Assembly: GCF_015690345.1 (NCBI RefSeq)
Contig: NZ_JADPUN010000176.1
Coordinates: 25,727 to 89,726, forward strand
DNA: 64,000 nucleotides
Direction of reading: 5' to 3'
DNA from: Plantactinospora alkalitolerans
GTDB taxonomy: Bacteria; Actinomycetota; Actinomycetes; Mycobacteriales; Micromonosporaceae
The notes under the pieces: model-generated
Told to the model about the DNA's origin: nothing
Seen by the model: the letters and a program-made list of their open reading frames with translations, nothing else
Database searches by the model: none
Translations under genes and position numbers: made by a program
Shown: positions 10,215 to 18,354 of the stretch, piece after piece
Layout of the letters: every line of letters begins with the position of its first letter
How positions within the stretch are numbered: the first letter of the stretch is position 1

Positions 10215-11126
10215 ATGCGGGTAGCGGGCTTTACCGAGTACGGCGGTCCAGAGGTACTCCGGCTGTTGGAGTTGCCGACGCCGGTTCCCGGGGCCGGGCA
10301 GGTACGGATCCGGGTCAGGGCGGCCGGTGTGCAGCCGTACGACTGCGCGGTCCGGGGCGGCTGGACTCCGCCGGGCGTGACGCCGGGGTTTCCGAAGGTG
10401 CCGGGCAACGAGTTCGCCGGGATCGTGGACCAGCTCGGACCGGATGTCAGCGGCGTCGCGGTCGGCGCCGAGGTGCTCGGCTTCGGTCAGCTCGGCTGCT
10501 ACGCCGAATACCTGGTGATTCCCGTCGACCAGATCACCGCCAAGCCCGAGGGCATGCCGTGGGAGGTGGCCGGCGGATTCAGCGCCGGAGCGCAGACCGC
10601 ACACATCGCCCTCGCCGAACTGCGGATCGACCGGGGCGAGACCGTCCTGATCCACGGCGCGGCCGGCGCGGTCGGGACCGTGGCGGTGCAGCTCGCCGTG
10701 GCTGCCGGGGCGATCGTGATCGGCACCGCCAGTGTGGAGAACCACGACTACCTGCGGTCGCTCGGCGCGACCCCGGTGGCGTACGGGGCCGGGCTGCTGG
10801 ACCGGGTCCGCGCGCTCACGCCGGACGGGGTGGACGCCGCGCTCGACGGCGCGGGCGGCGACGCCCTAGAGGTCTCGCTGGAGGTCGTGGCGGACCGGAA
10901 ACGGATCCTCACCCTGGTCGAGCACGCCCGGTCCGGAGAACTCGGCATCTCGGTGACCCCGAACCTCCGCTCGGCGCGACGGCTGGCCGAACTCGTCGAC
11001 CTGTACGCCCGGGGCCGGCTGCGGATCCACGTCCGCCGGACCCTGCCGCTGCACCGTGCCGCCGACGCCCACCGCGACGTGGAGACCGGGCACGGCCGCG
11101 GCAAACTCGTGCTCAGCATCGACTGA
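10215..11126 (+). CDS. Zinc-independent medium-chain reductase (quinone oxidoreductase type)
   Basis: A 303-residue NADPH-dependent MDR-superfamily enzyme. The N-terminal GroES-like domain (GFPKVPGNEFAGIV) lacks the zinc-ligand cysteines of alcohol dehydrogenases. The Rossmann motif is HGAAGAVGTVAVQLA near residues 145-160. GAGGAGG lies 7 bp before the ATG at 10215, favouring it over the in-frame codons further upstream. Relatives reduce quinones or enones. The MerR/SoxR-type promoter suggests induction by redox-cycling or electrophilic compounds. Confidence 0.9.
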   Translation: MRVAGFTEYGGPEVLRLLELPTPVPGAGQVRIRVRAAGVQPYDCAVRGGWTPPGVTPGFPKVPGNEFAGIVDQLGPDVSGVAVGAEVLGFGQLGCYAEYLVIPVDQITAKPEGMPWEVAGGFSAGAQTAHIALAELRIDRGETVLIHGAAGAVGTVAVQLAVAAGAIVIGTASVENHDYLRSLGATPVAYGAGLLDRVRALTPDGVDAALDGAGGDALEVSLEVVADRKRILTLVEHARSGELGISVTPNLRSARRLAELVDLYARGRLRIHVRRTLPLHRAADAHRDVETGHGRGKLVLSID

Positions 11127-11130
11127 GTGG

Positions 11131-11182
11131 TTAAGAAGGGGCCCCGCCTATGCAAAATACGATAAGAAGGGCCCCTTCCTTA
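11131..11182. repeat. 52-bp palindromic element, copy 1
   Basis: Starts 5 bp after the reductase stop codon. Both ends carry GC palindromes (left AAGAAGGGGCCCC, right AAGAAGGGCCCCTTCCTTA) that are roughly inverted with respect to each other. The right half (CGATAAGAAGGGCCCCTTCC and on) is nearly the reverse complement of the left half of the element at 41653-41704, which is also 52 bp. It can fold into strong stems and may act as a terminator or be a dispersed REP/MITE-like repeat. Confidence 0.75.
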
Positions 11183-11207
11183 CACCCACACACCTACGGA
11201 GTAGTCG

Positions 11208-11984
11208 ATGAAGCAGCCTGATGTGGCGGTGCCGGTGCCTCTTGCGGGCGCGTTGGCGGCGGACCCGGACCGACCGGTGCTCACCTACTACGACGACGCG
11301 ACCGGCGAGCGTACCGAGCTCTCCGCGTCGGCGCTCGGCGAGTGGGTCACCCGGACGACGAACCTGCTGCACCACGGTTGTGGGTTGCGGCCGGGCGATC
11401 GGGCCGCAGTACTGCTGCCACCGCACTGGCAGACCGCCGCCGTGCTGCTCGGCACCTGGTCGGCCGGGATGTCGGTGAGTTTCGAGGGCATCGCCACGGC
11501 CGGACTGCCCCGGATCGGCGTGGGCTCGGCCGGGCCGTTCGACGTCACGTACGTGGCGCGGAACCGGGTCGGCAGCTGGCTCGAGGACGTGCCCGAGGGC
11601 CGGCACCGGTTCGTGCTCGGCTTCGCGCCGGGCGCGGCGTCGCTGGACGATGCCGACGTACCGGAGGGTTACCGCGACTACGTCGCCGAGGTACGCGGAC
11701 ACGACCCGAATCTGCGCCCCCACGTGCCGGTCGACCGGGCCGACGCCGCGAGTGTCGACGGCACCAGCTACGAGCAGTGGGGCAACCTGGCCCGGGAACT
11801 CGCCTCGATCCTCGACTTCCAGTTGGGCGACCGGATCCTGATCGACGCGGCCGAGCACGAGCATCCGGTGAAGTGGCTGTTGGCGCCGCTCGCGGCCGGT
11901 GCCTCGGTGGTGCTCTGCGCGAACCTCGACCCCGCCCGGCTCGCGGACCGCCGCGAGGCCGAGCGGGTGACCCGGGTGTTGTGA
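11208..11984 (+). CDS. TIGR03089 family protein (ANL-like N-terminal fragment)
   Basis: A 258-residue protein similar to the N-terminal part of acyl-CoA synthetases/adenylating enzymes: RTTNLLHHGCGLRPGDRAAVLLPPHWQTAAVLLGTW matches the family's early region. It is far too short to be a complete enzyme and lacks the P-loop-like signature and C-terminal lid. Such stand-alone fragments form an actinobacterial family (TIGR03089) of unknown function, so this is probably a normal gene and not a truncation. CGGAG precedes the ATG at a suitable distance. Confidence 0.75.
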   Translation: MKQPDVAVPVPLAGALAADPDRPVLTYYDDATGERTELSASALGEWVTRTTNLLHHGCGLRPGDRAAVLLPPHWQTAAVLLGTWSAGMSVSFEGIATAGLPRIGVGSAGPFDVTYVARNRVGSWLEDVPEGRHRFVLGFAPGAASLDDADVPEGYRDYVAEVRGHDPNLRPHVPVDRADAASVDGTSYEQWGNLARELASILDFQLGDRILIDAAEHEHPVKWLLAPLAAGASVVLCANLDPARLADRREAERVTRVL

Positions 11985-12005
11985 GCCCCGGCTCGGTGTG
12001 CCGGC

Positions 12006-12962
12006 TCAGGGGGCGTTGGACGCGTCCGGGAGCAGGCTCGTCGTGCCGGGCAGGTACGGGTCGAGCAGGTGGGTGGCGAGCACGATCCGTTGCCAGCGGC
12101 TGATCGGCACACCGCTGGACTCGGCCAGCCGGACGACCTCGCGCCAGTCCCGCGAGCCCCGTTTCCGTACCTGGCCGAGCAGTGACGACAGTTCCCGGGC
12201 CGCCGTCCCCGAATCGCCGTACCGGCGGGCGTCGGCCGCCGCCGCCAGCTCCCACAGGGTCTGGTCCAGTTCGAGGTCGACCTCGGGAGTGGCCGCCTCC
12301 AGCCGGTCGACCAGGGCGAACGCCTCCGATCGACCGGCCGAGGACGGTCCGGTCCCACGCTCGAGGCTGCGCCGGTAGATGGCGGCCCGGGTCTCGTGGT
12401 TGCACAGCACGGCCAGTTCCCGCAGCAGGTCGGCTGGTTCGTCGGCGGCGTGGACCAGGTTCAGTTGGTAGTTGAAGCTGCCGACGTCGTAGCGGAGCTG
12501 TCCGGGCCGGCACCGGACCGGGTCGGCCGGCCCCTTTGCCGTGCTGAGCAGCAGCGACGCCGGTTCGGGACGTCCGGGCAGGGCGAGCAGCAGGAGCAGG
12601 CACTCGCACGCCGTCACGTAGAGGTCGGCGGCATCCCGGCGGTCCCGGCTGGCCGCGTTCAGGCCGTACTGCCACAGTGCCCGGATGCCGTGCCGGTCGA
12701 CCGTCACCGTCGCCGCCCAGACGATGGTGAACCCGTACGCCAGCACCCAGTGCAGCACCGCACCGAGCCGTCGGGTGACCACCGCGTCCGGCTTCAGCAG
12801 CAGCAGCGCGTGGTCGTGGCAGAACTGCTCTACACGTCCAGCGCCGATCGTGGCGAGGTCTTCGAAGCTCTCCCGAAAGTAGGTGTCCGTGGCGTACAGG
12901 GACCTTTTACGGGGGAGCTTCGACAGGAAGGCGGGTATCTCCGGGTCGCCAGGGGTGGCCAT
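12006..12962 (-). CDS. NDP-kinase-like domain protein with helical C-terminal extension
   Basis: A 318-residue protein. Residues about 50-185 follow nucleoside diphosphate kinase closely: the KPDAV strand with Lys57, then KGPADP, GQLR and NLVHAADE, where His171 is at the place of the catalytic phospho-histidine. Classical NDK is about 135-150 residues and has HGSD; here the motif is HAAD. There is a 45-residue N-terminal extension and a helical C-terminal region of about 130 residues of unknown fold. It lies 6 bp downstream of an eIF2B-like gene in the same operon. The function is unknown; a kinase or a nucleotide-binding regulator is possible. Confidence 0.65.
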   Translation of the reverse strand: MATPGDPEIPAFLSKLPRKRSLYATDTYFRESFEDLATIGAGRVEQFCHDHALLLLKPDAVVTRRLGAVLHWVLAYGFTIVWAATVTVDRHGIRALWQYGLNAASRDRRDAADLYVTACECLLLLLALPGRPEPASLLLSTAKGPADPVRCRPGQLRYDVGSFNYQLNLVHAADEPADLLRELAVLCNHETRAAIYRRSLERGTGPSSAGRSEAFALVDRLEAATPEVDLELDQTLWELAAAADARRYGDSGTAARELSSLLGQVRKRGSRDWREVVRLAESSGVPISRWQRIVLATHLLDPYLPGTTSLLPDASNAP

Positions 12963-12968
12963 GCTGGA

Positions 12969-13613
12969 TCACTCACGCAGTTCCGCGGCTCGGCGGCCAA
13001 CCTCTCCCGGGGTCAGGATCTCACCGTCGAGCACCACGCCGACGAAGCTGGCGAGTGGGATGTGCTCGAACACGGGCGCGCCGAGCCGGTCGAAGACCGG
13101 TGCCGGGACCAGTTTGAGCGCGGTGGTGACGACCAGGGTCGGCAGCCGCTGCGCCAGCTCCCGGGTGCCCCGGATGTTGAGCACCGTGGTCGGGCCGATC
13201 GCGTCGGCGCCGGCCAGCGCGATCACGGGTTCGCCGGTACGGGTCTCCGCCGGCAGTTGGGCCAGCACCTGGCCGACGATCGAGCTGCTGGGTGCGGAGG
13301 TGACCGGTCCACCCCGCTCGTCGACCCAGGTGACCGCCGCCTTCACGGTGTTCTCGACGGCATGGTCCAGTTCGGCCCGGATCCGGCGCAGCGCCTCGGC
13401 CGGCTCGTCGGAGCGTACCGCGTTGGCGATGTGCCACATCGGCGCGTAACCGGGCAGCCGGGCTGTCAGGAACTCCGTCGCCTCGTTCGCGGCGGCGGGG
13501 TCGTCGATCAGCTCGAGCAGGCCCTGGATCACCATCCGGGCCACTCCGGTGGCCCCGGCCGTGGTGACCGTGACGGCCTCCCGCAGCGATGTCGGCAACA
13601 TAGCTTGATCCAT
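12969..13613 (-). CDS. eIF2B alpha/beta/delta-like (sugar-phosphate isomerase fold) protein
   Basis: About 214 residues. The central block GADAIGPTTVLNIRGTRELAQRL corresponds to the nucleotide/sugar-phosphate site of the eIF2B/methylthioribose-1-phosphate isomerase family (GAD-x-I then N-x-x-GT). The protein is shorter than MtnA or ribose-1,5-bisphosphate isomerase (about 300-350), mostly in the N-terminal helical domain. The frame is open much further upstream, but similarity begins at the ATG at 13613, preceded by GGAAAGAG. First gene of a pair with the NDK-like gene; a shared role in phosphorylated sugar or nucleotide metabolism is an inference. Confidence 0.65.
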   Translation of the reverse strand: MDQAMLPTSLREAVTVTTAGATGVARMVIQGLLELIDDPAAANEATEFLTARLPGYAPMWHIANAVRSDEPAEALRRIRAELDHAVENTVKAAVTWVDERGGPVTSAPSSSIVGQVLAQLPAETRTGEPVIALAGADAIGPTTVLNIRGTRELAQRLPTLVVTTALKLVPAPVFDRLGAPVFEHIPLASFVGVVLDGEILTPGEVGRRAAELRE

Positions 13614-13788
13614 GATGCTGGCTCTTTCCGTTCCGGGTCTGGTCCCCTGAGGACAGGGCTGTTCCCTGGCATCGAGAATGCCCGATCTGCGGGCGGTTCG
13701 GCACCAGGTTTGGTAGTTCATATCAAATGGACAACCCGGTGGGAGTGAAATGACCAAATGGCAGCGGGCGTCAGTGTCCGAACACGCG

Positions 13789-13823
13789 GAGTGCCCCCGC
13801 GCGGACGTCGCGCGGGGGCACTC
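13789..13823. terminator. Perfect 15-bp terminator hairpin
   Basis: GAGTGCCCCCGCGCG (13789-13803) and CGCGCGGGGGCACTC (13809-13823) pair perfectly around a five-base loop. It lies between the eIF2B-like gene start and the short minus-strand frame ending at 13934, where it would terminate minus-strand transcription from the remnant. Confidence 0.7.
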
Positions 13824-13933
13824 GCTGACGGTCGGCCGGGACCCACCTCCCGACCGTCCGCCTCGGCTGGCCCGGGACCGACCGGTCAACATTCGACCTG
13901 GTCGGGCGAGGGTCGGGCCAGCCGACGATTCGA

Positions 13934-14131
13934 TCAGCCGGCGATCTGCCCGCTGCCGGCCCGGGTCCGGACCGGGCCTGGCAGCCGGATGGTGGAGTCG
14001 AACTGGTACGAGTGGTACGGATGCGGTTCGATCACCGGGCCGGGCGTCTCCGGTGCGCCGGAGTTGTCGAAGACGCTGTTCCACCCGCATTTCGGAAAGC
14101 GCTTTCCCGGGTCACGATAGGAGCCGGCCAC
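13934..14131 (-). pseudogene. Possible remnant of a LacI-controlled gene
   Basis: An open frame of at most 65 codons with no recognised family. It contains GWNSVFDNSGAPETPG and PHPYHSYQFDSTIRLPG, which look like real protein segments and less like GC-rich antisense noise. The LacI-type palindrome at 14094-14107 lies inside its 5' part, which is odd for an intact gene, and a perfect terminator follows. It may be the fused ends of a deleted carbohydrate-use gene or a chance frame. Confidence 0.25.
14094..14107. promoter_or_regulatory. LacI-family-type operator palindrome
   Basis: GGAAAGCGCTTTCC is a perfect 14-bp palindrome with the central CG and GCGC core common in LacI/GalR operators. No lacI gene or intact sugar-utilisation gene lies nearby. 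Confidence 0.5.
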
Positions 14132-14254
14132 GGCCGTGTCAATGAATCCCGTCTATGTTCCCCGGCCGGACCGGCAGGGCCGCCGACCGCCCCGACCCGG
14201 ACCCACTACCCGGAAGGTGGGCGGCAGGGTCGGCACTGTGCCAGGATCCTGGGC

Positions 14255-14500
14255 ATGGACGACAGCACGATACTGAGCCGGATCACCGAACTCGTCGACG
14301 AGGAGCACCGGCTGCGCGGCCACGCCCAGCAGGTCGAAGGCTCCAGCGACGAGGACCGGACCCGGCTACGGGAGCTGGAGGAGTCCCTCGACCAGTGCTG
14401 GGACCTGCTCCGCCGACGCCGGGCCGCCCGCCAGGCCGGCACAGATCCGGACACGACCGGGAACCGCAGCGTCAACGAGGTCGAGAAGTACCTCCAGTGA
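14255..14500 (+). CDS. DUF2630 family protein
   Basis: An 81-residue, highly charged, mostly helical protein. Its N-terminus (ILSRITELVDEEHRLR) and the central DRTRLRELEESLDQCWDLLRRRRA pattern fit the small actinobacterial DUF2630 family, which has no known function. The ATG lies 7 nt after a CAGGAT hexamer (14242-14247), suggesting a leaderless transcript. Confidence 0.8.
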   Translation: MDDSTILSRITELVDEEHRLRGHAQQVEGSSDEDRTRLRELEESLDQCWDLLRRRRAARQAGTDPDTTGNRSVNEVEKYLQ

Positions 14501-14537
14501 CCGGCGGCGGCCCCACCGGGCCGCCGCCGGGAACACC

Positions 14538-15497
14538 TCAACGCATCCCCGCCTCCCGCAGCAACCGCTCCGTCAGCACACCCGGGTCGACCAGGTCGCC
14601 GGACAGACCCCGCGCCGCGAACCAGGTGGCCACCACCCGTACGTCCCGGGTCAGGAACTCCCGCCCGCTCGGGTTCGCCACCACGTCCACCACCTGCGGC
14701 AGGTCGATCAGGACCAGCCGGCCGTCGTGCACCAACAGGTTGTACGGCGACAGGTCACCATGGGCCAACCCCGCCCGGGCGAGTACGACCAGCGCGTCGA
14801 CGAGCTGATCCCAGAGTTGCCGCAGCGGGACCGGATCGGGCCGGAGCTGGGCCAGCCGGGGCGCGGCCAGACCCTCGACCGGATCCCCGACGAACTCCAG
14901 CATCAGCTCGGTGCCGAGCAACTGCACCGGGTACGGCACGGCGATGCTGCCGAACTCGGATCCCACCTCCCAGAGCCGGGACAGCGCGGCGAACTCGGCC
15001 GCCGCCCACTGACCGGCGATCATCTGCCGGCCGAACGCCGTACGCCCCTCCATCGCCCGGTTCTCCCGGGACCGGCGTACCCGGCGACCCTCCAGGTAAC
15101 CCGCGTCCCGGTGGAAGAGCCGATGCTCCGGATCGCGGTAGCGCTTGGCGGCGAGCAGGCAGGTCCGGTCGGTGCCCGGCACACCGCGCCGGACCAGGTG
15201 CACGTCGGCTTCCTTGCCGGTCTTGAGCACGCCCAACTCGGTGTCGGTGGCGGCCAGCTCGGTGACCAGCCAGTCGGGATGCGGGGCCGGCCCGTGCACC
15301 GCCTGGTCCCAGGTCGACCAGCGGTCGCCGCTGTCCGGGCGGTCGGTGTCGGCGTTGGTGTCGAAGGCGGTCGCCGTGCCGGCGTGCCGCATTCGTTTCA
15401 GTAGTCGCGGCTCGTCGTCGTCGAAGCGGCGAGCGCTACGGCCGCCGCGAGCGCGGGCGGAGCCGAGGTGGTGGTCGTCGTAATCGCGGGTTGGCAC
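14538..15497 (-). CDS. RIO-type serine/threonine protein kinase
   Basis: About 319 residues, an atypical protein kinase of the RIO1 family. It has the ATP-binding GKEADVHLV, the Lys in LLAAKRYRD, the catalytic loop LAHGDLSPYNLL near residue 244, and the metal-binding LIDLPQVVD. Substrates in bacteria are not established. The frame is open to 15662, but the GTG at 15497 (VPTRDYDDHH) is preceded by an AAGGGA and starts the conserved part, so it was chosen. Confidence 0.85.
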   Translation of the reverse strand: MPTRDYDDHHLGSARARGGRSARRFDDDEPRLLKRMRHAGTATAFDTNADTDRPDSGDRWSTWDQAVHGPAPHPDWLVTELAATDTELGVLKTGKEADVHLVRRGVPGTDRTCLLAAKRYRDPEHRLFHRDAGYLEGRRVRRSRENRAMEGRTAFGRQMIAGQWAAAEFAALSRLWEVGSEFGSIAVPYPVQLLGTELMLEFVGDPVEGLAAPRLAQLRPDPVPLRQLWDQLVDALVVLARAGLAHGDLSPYNLLVHDGRLVLIDLPQVVDVVANPSGREFLTRDVRVVATWFAARGLSGDLVDPGVLTERLLREAGMR

Positions 15498-15803
15498 AGC
15501 GGAATTCCCTTGGTCGAGACGGAAGAAGGCAGGCGGAAGCGGAGCACAAAGACAGCCACCGGGATCTCCTTCCACTCGACCGGGCGATGCCCGGGATTCT
15601 GCACGACGACGGGAACCCTCGCGGGCTCCTTCGCCGACCGGCGTACGCGCCGACCCGCGCAATGTTCGTCGCCGGCTCTACCGGCCGTCAAGGTAATTTC
15701 CCGCCGCCGGCGACCCGCACCGGCATCCGGCGCGGGGGGTTAGTCCCTGTCGCTCCGCTGCGCGAAGCGGCCCTAATCGGGAGGAAGTAGGTCTATTTCC
15801 GAG
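15498..15803. other. Intergenic region between RIO kinase and HAD genes
   Basis: About 306 bp. GGAAGTA/TATTTCC around GGTC (15782-15799) can form a small hairpin just after the HAD stop codon and may end that transcript. CCGCT and AGCGG (near 15755-15770) form another short stem. No gene is supported. Confidence 0.4.
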
Positions 15804-16448
15804 TTAGGCGGCCAGCACCGTGGCGACCGCAGCGATCAGCCCGTCCACGGTCTTGGTCGGGGCGTACCGGCGTTCCATCCAGCGACGGCCCCGGTGCAGC
15901 CACACACTCGGCAGCCCCACCGCCGTGGCGCCGCCGATGTCGGCCTCGGGGCTGTCCCCCACCATCCAGGCACCGCGCAGCCGCATCCGGGCCCGCTCGG
16001 CGGCGAGCGCGAAGATCCTCGGGTTCGGCTTGCTCACGCCGACCTCTTCGGAGATCACCCAGTCCGCGAGATAGCGGTCCAGGCCGGTGTTCCTGATCTT
16101 CAGCTCCTGCTGCCGGGTCGCCCCGTTGGTGACCGCCACCGGCACCCAGCCGGCGTCGTTGGCGATCCGTAACGCACAGGCGATCAACGGATCGAGCCGG
16201 ATGTAGTCCATCACACCCTCGTGCAGGGCCTCGACCAGGTCGATGGAGGGAATCCGGAGACCGTACCGGTCGCGGATCGCGTCGGCCACGTCCCATCGGT
16301 TGGTCAGGCCGTCCGCGTCCACGGAGAGCAGCCAGTCGAGGTCGCTCTCCGGGGCTCCGATCTCGGCCAGGAAGCCCTGCGCCCAGGTTCGGAATGGACC
16401 GGCCCGGTCGAGCAGGGTGTTGTCCAGATCGAGGAGCAACAGCGGCAC
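15804..16448 (-). CDS. HAD-superfamily hydrolase
   Basis: About 214 residues. Motif I is LLLDLDNTLLDR (nucleophile Asp and general acid), motif II is VAVTNGA, the Lys is in SKPNPRIF, and motif IV is MVGDSPEADIGGA, so all HAD catalytic elements are present with a C1-type helical cap. It is likely a small-molecule phosphatase of the phosphoglycolate phosphatase/YjjG kind; the substrate is unknown. The GTG at 16448 places motif I at the N-terminus as usual and lies 6 nt after a good -10, so a leaderless start is likely. Confidence 0.85.
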   Translation of the reverse strand: MPLLLLDLDNTLLDRAGPFRTWAQGFLAEIGAPESDLDWLLSVDADGLTNRWDVADAIRDRYGLRIPSIDLVEALHEGVMDYIRLDPLIACALRIANDAGWVPVAVTNGATRQQELKIRNTGLDRYLADWVISEEVGVSKPNPRIFALAAERARMRLRGAWMVGDSPEADIGGATAVGLPSVWLHRGRRWMERRYAPTKTVDGLIAAVATVLAA

Positions 16449-16482
16449 TTGCGCACAGTACGGGACGCACCCGGTCGGACAA
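16449..16482 (-). promoter_or_regulatory. Leaderless promoter of the HAD gene
   Basis: On the minus strand TTGTCC (16482-16477) and TACTGT (16460-16455) are separated by 16 bp; six bases later comes the GTG start. The expected transcription start coincides with the start codon. Confidence 0.6.
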
Positions 16483-16530
16483 CAGTCCCACCATGTAAAC
16501 AACCGGCTTGCCCGAACTGACAACTGGTGT

Positions 16531-17424
16531 TCAGCCGGGAAACAGCAGTCGTGTCCCACCCTGATCGGCCCGTCGGTCGGCGAGCATCCGGTGCGCGTCC
16601 CGAACCCGGCGCAGCTCCACCGGGTCGAGTCGCGCCACGACCACCGCCTCGCCGTGGTCCCCGGCCCGGCCCAGTGACCGGCCCTCCGGGTCGTACACCG
16701 CCGCGCCGCCGTTGAAGCGCCACGGCGCCGCCCCGCCGACGGCGTTGGCGAAGACGACGTACATGGTGTTGTCGAGGGCGCGGGCCCGGTAGTAGAGGTC
16801 CCGGCGGTGCTCCGAGCCGACCACGTAGCCGCTGGGGCAGAGGTAACCGTGTGCCCCGTCCACCGCCGCCGCCCGACCGTGTTCCGGAAAGCAGCCGTCG
16901 TAGCAGACGCCGAGGCCGAGCCGCCATCCGTCGACCAGCAGCGTCGCGCCGCGTTCTCCGGCGGTGAACAGCTCGTTCTCGTCCGGTCCCCAGAGGTGCT
17001 GTTTGGCGTATCCGGCGCTCACCCGGCCCGACCGGTCCACCACCAGCGCCGAGCAGGTACGCCGGCCGTCCGGATGCCGTACCGCCGCGCCGACCAGTAC
17101 GACCACCCGGTGGTCCCGGGCGACGGCGGCCAGGGGATCGAGCCGGGGGTCCGCCACGACCTGCCGGTCGTCGGCGGCCACGTCGGTGCCGACCGGATCG
17201 TTCCGCAGTGCCGGCGGGTGGTACGCCGGCAGGAACAGCTCCGGAAGTACGACCAACCGGGCCCCGGCCCGGGCGGCGCGCTCGACCAACCGGGCGGCCG
17301 TGACGGCGTTGCCGGCGACATCGCCCGGCACCGCCTCGGCCTGGACGGCGGCAACCGTCAGCGGTACGACCGGGTCGTCCGGTGCCGACGGATCGTGCTG
17401 CGGCGTGGGGGTGGCATGCGTCAC
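16531..17424 (-). CDS. Carbon-nitrogen hydrolase (nitrilase superfamily)
   Basis: A 297-residue amidase-type enzyme. The Glu-Lys-Cys triad is visible: VVLPELFLPA, then YAKQHLWGPDE, then GVCYDGCFPE. The later GYLCPSGYVVGSE and DNTMYVVFAN match the superfamily. Length and motifs fit single-domain amidases such as N-carbamoyl or omega-amidases; the exact substrate is unclear. The start is the GTG at 17424, divergent from a thioesterase gene 72 bp away. Confidence 0.85.
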   Translation of the reverse strand: MTHATPTPQHDPSAPDDPVVPLTVAAVQAEAVPGDVAGNAVTAARLVERAARAGARLVVLPELFLPAYHPPALRNDPVGTDVAADDRQVVADPRLDPLAAVARDHRVVVLVGAAVRHPDGRRTCSALVVDRSGRVSAGYAKQHLWGPDENELFTAGERGATLLVDGWRLGLGVCYDGCFPEHGRAAAVDGAHGYLCPSGYVVGSEHRRDLYYRARALDNTMYVVFANAVGGAAPWRFNGGAAVYDPEGRSLGRAGDHGEAVVVARLDPVELRRVRDAHRMLADRRADQGGTRLLFPG

Positions 17425-17496
17425 GGCCGGAATGGTATCGGCCGGCGCCAGCCGTCCGATCTTGCGAATGTCGCCGTGCCGAGGACAATCACCGGA

Positions 17497-18294
17497 ATGC
17501 CCGACGCGTTCTACCTGCCGACCGACGATCCCGACCGGTTCGTCGCCACCGCGCACACCCAGGGTCCGTGGAGTGCCGACCTGCAACACGCGGGTCCGCC
17601 GTCCGCCCTGCTGGCCCGCGCGGTGGAACAGGTCGACACCTCGGTCGACGGACCGGCCCAGGTCACCCGGTTGACGGTGGAGATCCTCGGCGCGGTGCCG
17701 GTCGCCGAGGTCACCGTCCGGGCCGCCCTCGCCCGGCCCGGACGTTCGGTCGAACTGGTCGAGGCGGAACTCTCCGCCGCCGGACGACCGGTGCTGCGGG
17801 CCCGGGTGTGGCGGATCCGCCGTACCCCGGTCGGCCTGCCGGCCGAGGTGATCGCCGCCCCGGTGCCGCCGCCACCCCGGCCGGCGACACCGTCCGAGTT
17901 CACCGAGCCCCGCTGGCAGACCGGGTACCTGCGGGCGATCGAGTGGCGGTTCGTCGAGGGGCACTTCGAGCGGCCGGGTCCGGCCGCCGTGTGGGCGCGG
18001 CAACGGGTTCCGCTGGTGGCCGGCGAGGAGCCGAGTCCGCTGCAACGCACCGCGCTGCTCGCCGACTCGGGGAACGGACTGAGCCGACTGCTGGACATGG
18101 CGGACTGGTGGTTCATCAACACCGAACTCACCGTGCACCTGCACCGGCAGCCGGCCGGGGACTGGATCTTCGTCCGGGCCGCGACGACACTGGACCAGCA
18201 GGGCTCGGGGCTGGCCGAGACGGTGCTCTCCGATGCCACCGGTCGGGTGGGGCGCGGCGCCCAGGCCCTGATGGTGGGTCGACGCGACGGCTGA
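17497..18294 (+). CDS. Acyl-CoA thioesterase-type (double hotdog) protein
   Basis: A 265-residue protein with an N-terminal and a C-terminal hotdog-like half, as in TesB-related actinobacterial thioesterase domains: GPWSADLQHAGPPSALLARAVE near the start, and WWFINTELTVHLHRQP with the LDQQGSGLAETVL block near the end. It probably hydrolyses acyl-CoA thioesters. GACAAT (17484-17489), 16 bp after TTGCGA (17462-17467), lies 7 nt before the ATG, so it is probably leaderless. Confidence 0.75.
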   Translation: MPDAFYLPTDDPDRFVATAHTQGPWSADLQHAGPPSALLARAVEQVDTSVDGPAQVTRLTVEILGAVPVAEVTVRAALARPGRSVELVEAELSAAGRPVLRARVWRIRRTPVGLPAEVIAAPVPPPPRPATPSEFTEPRWQTGYLRAIEWRFVEGHFERPGPAAVWARQRVPLVAGEEPSPLQRTALLADSGNGLSRLLDMADWWFINTELTVHLHRQPAGDWIFVRAATTLDQQGSGLAETVLSDATGRVGRGAQALMVGRRDG

Positions 18295-18303
18295 GGCGTA
18301 CCC

Positions 18304-18348
18304 AAGACGTACGTACGGATTGCATAGCGGGTCACCGCCTGGCACGAT
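18304..18348 (+). promoter_or_regulatory. acnR promoter with AcnR-type box
   Basis: AAGACGTACGTACGGATT (18304-18321) contains the palindrome CGTACGTACG and matches the box in the aconitase leader (7031-7048) at 16 of 18 positions. It abuts the -35 TTGCAT (18320-18325); after 17 bp comes CACGAT (18343-18348), then six bases and the GTG start. A regulator bound to the box would compete with RNA polymerase, so autorepression is likely. Confidence 0.65.
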
Positions 18349-18354
18349 CGGGTC

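Larger units (their letters stand above)
13614..14254. other. 640-bp intergenic region with gene remnant, operator and terminator
   Basis: It contains an AT-richer promoter-like stretch before the eIF2B-like gene (13700-13760), a strong hairpin (13789-13823), a short minus-strand open frame (13934-14131) and a LacI-type palindrome (14094-14107). Read on the minus strand the order is operator, short frame, terminator, as if a longer gene had been deleted and only its ends remained. Confidence 0.45.

Noticed and set aside
11208..11984. Truncated acyl-CoA synthetase pseudogene
   Set aside because: The length matches the stand-alone TIGR03089 family and the frame is intact with a ribosome binding site, so it is treated as a normal gene.
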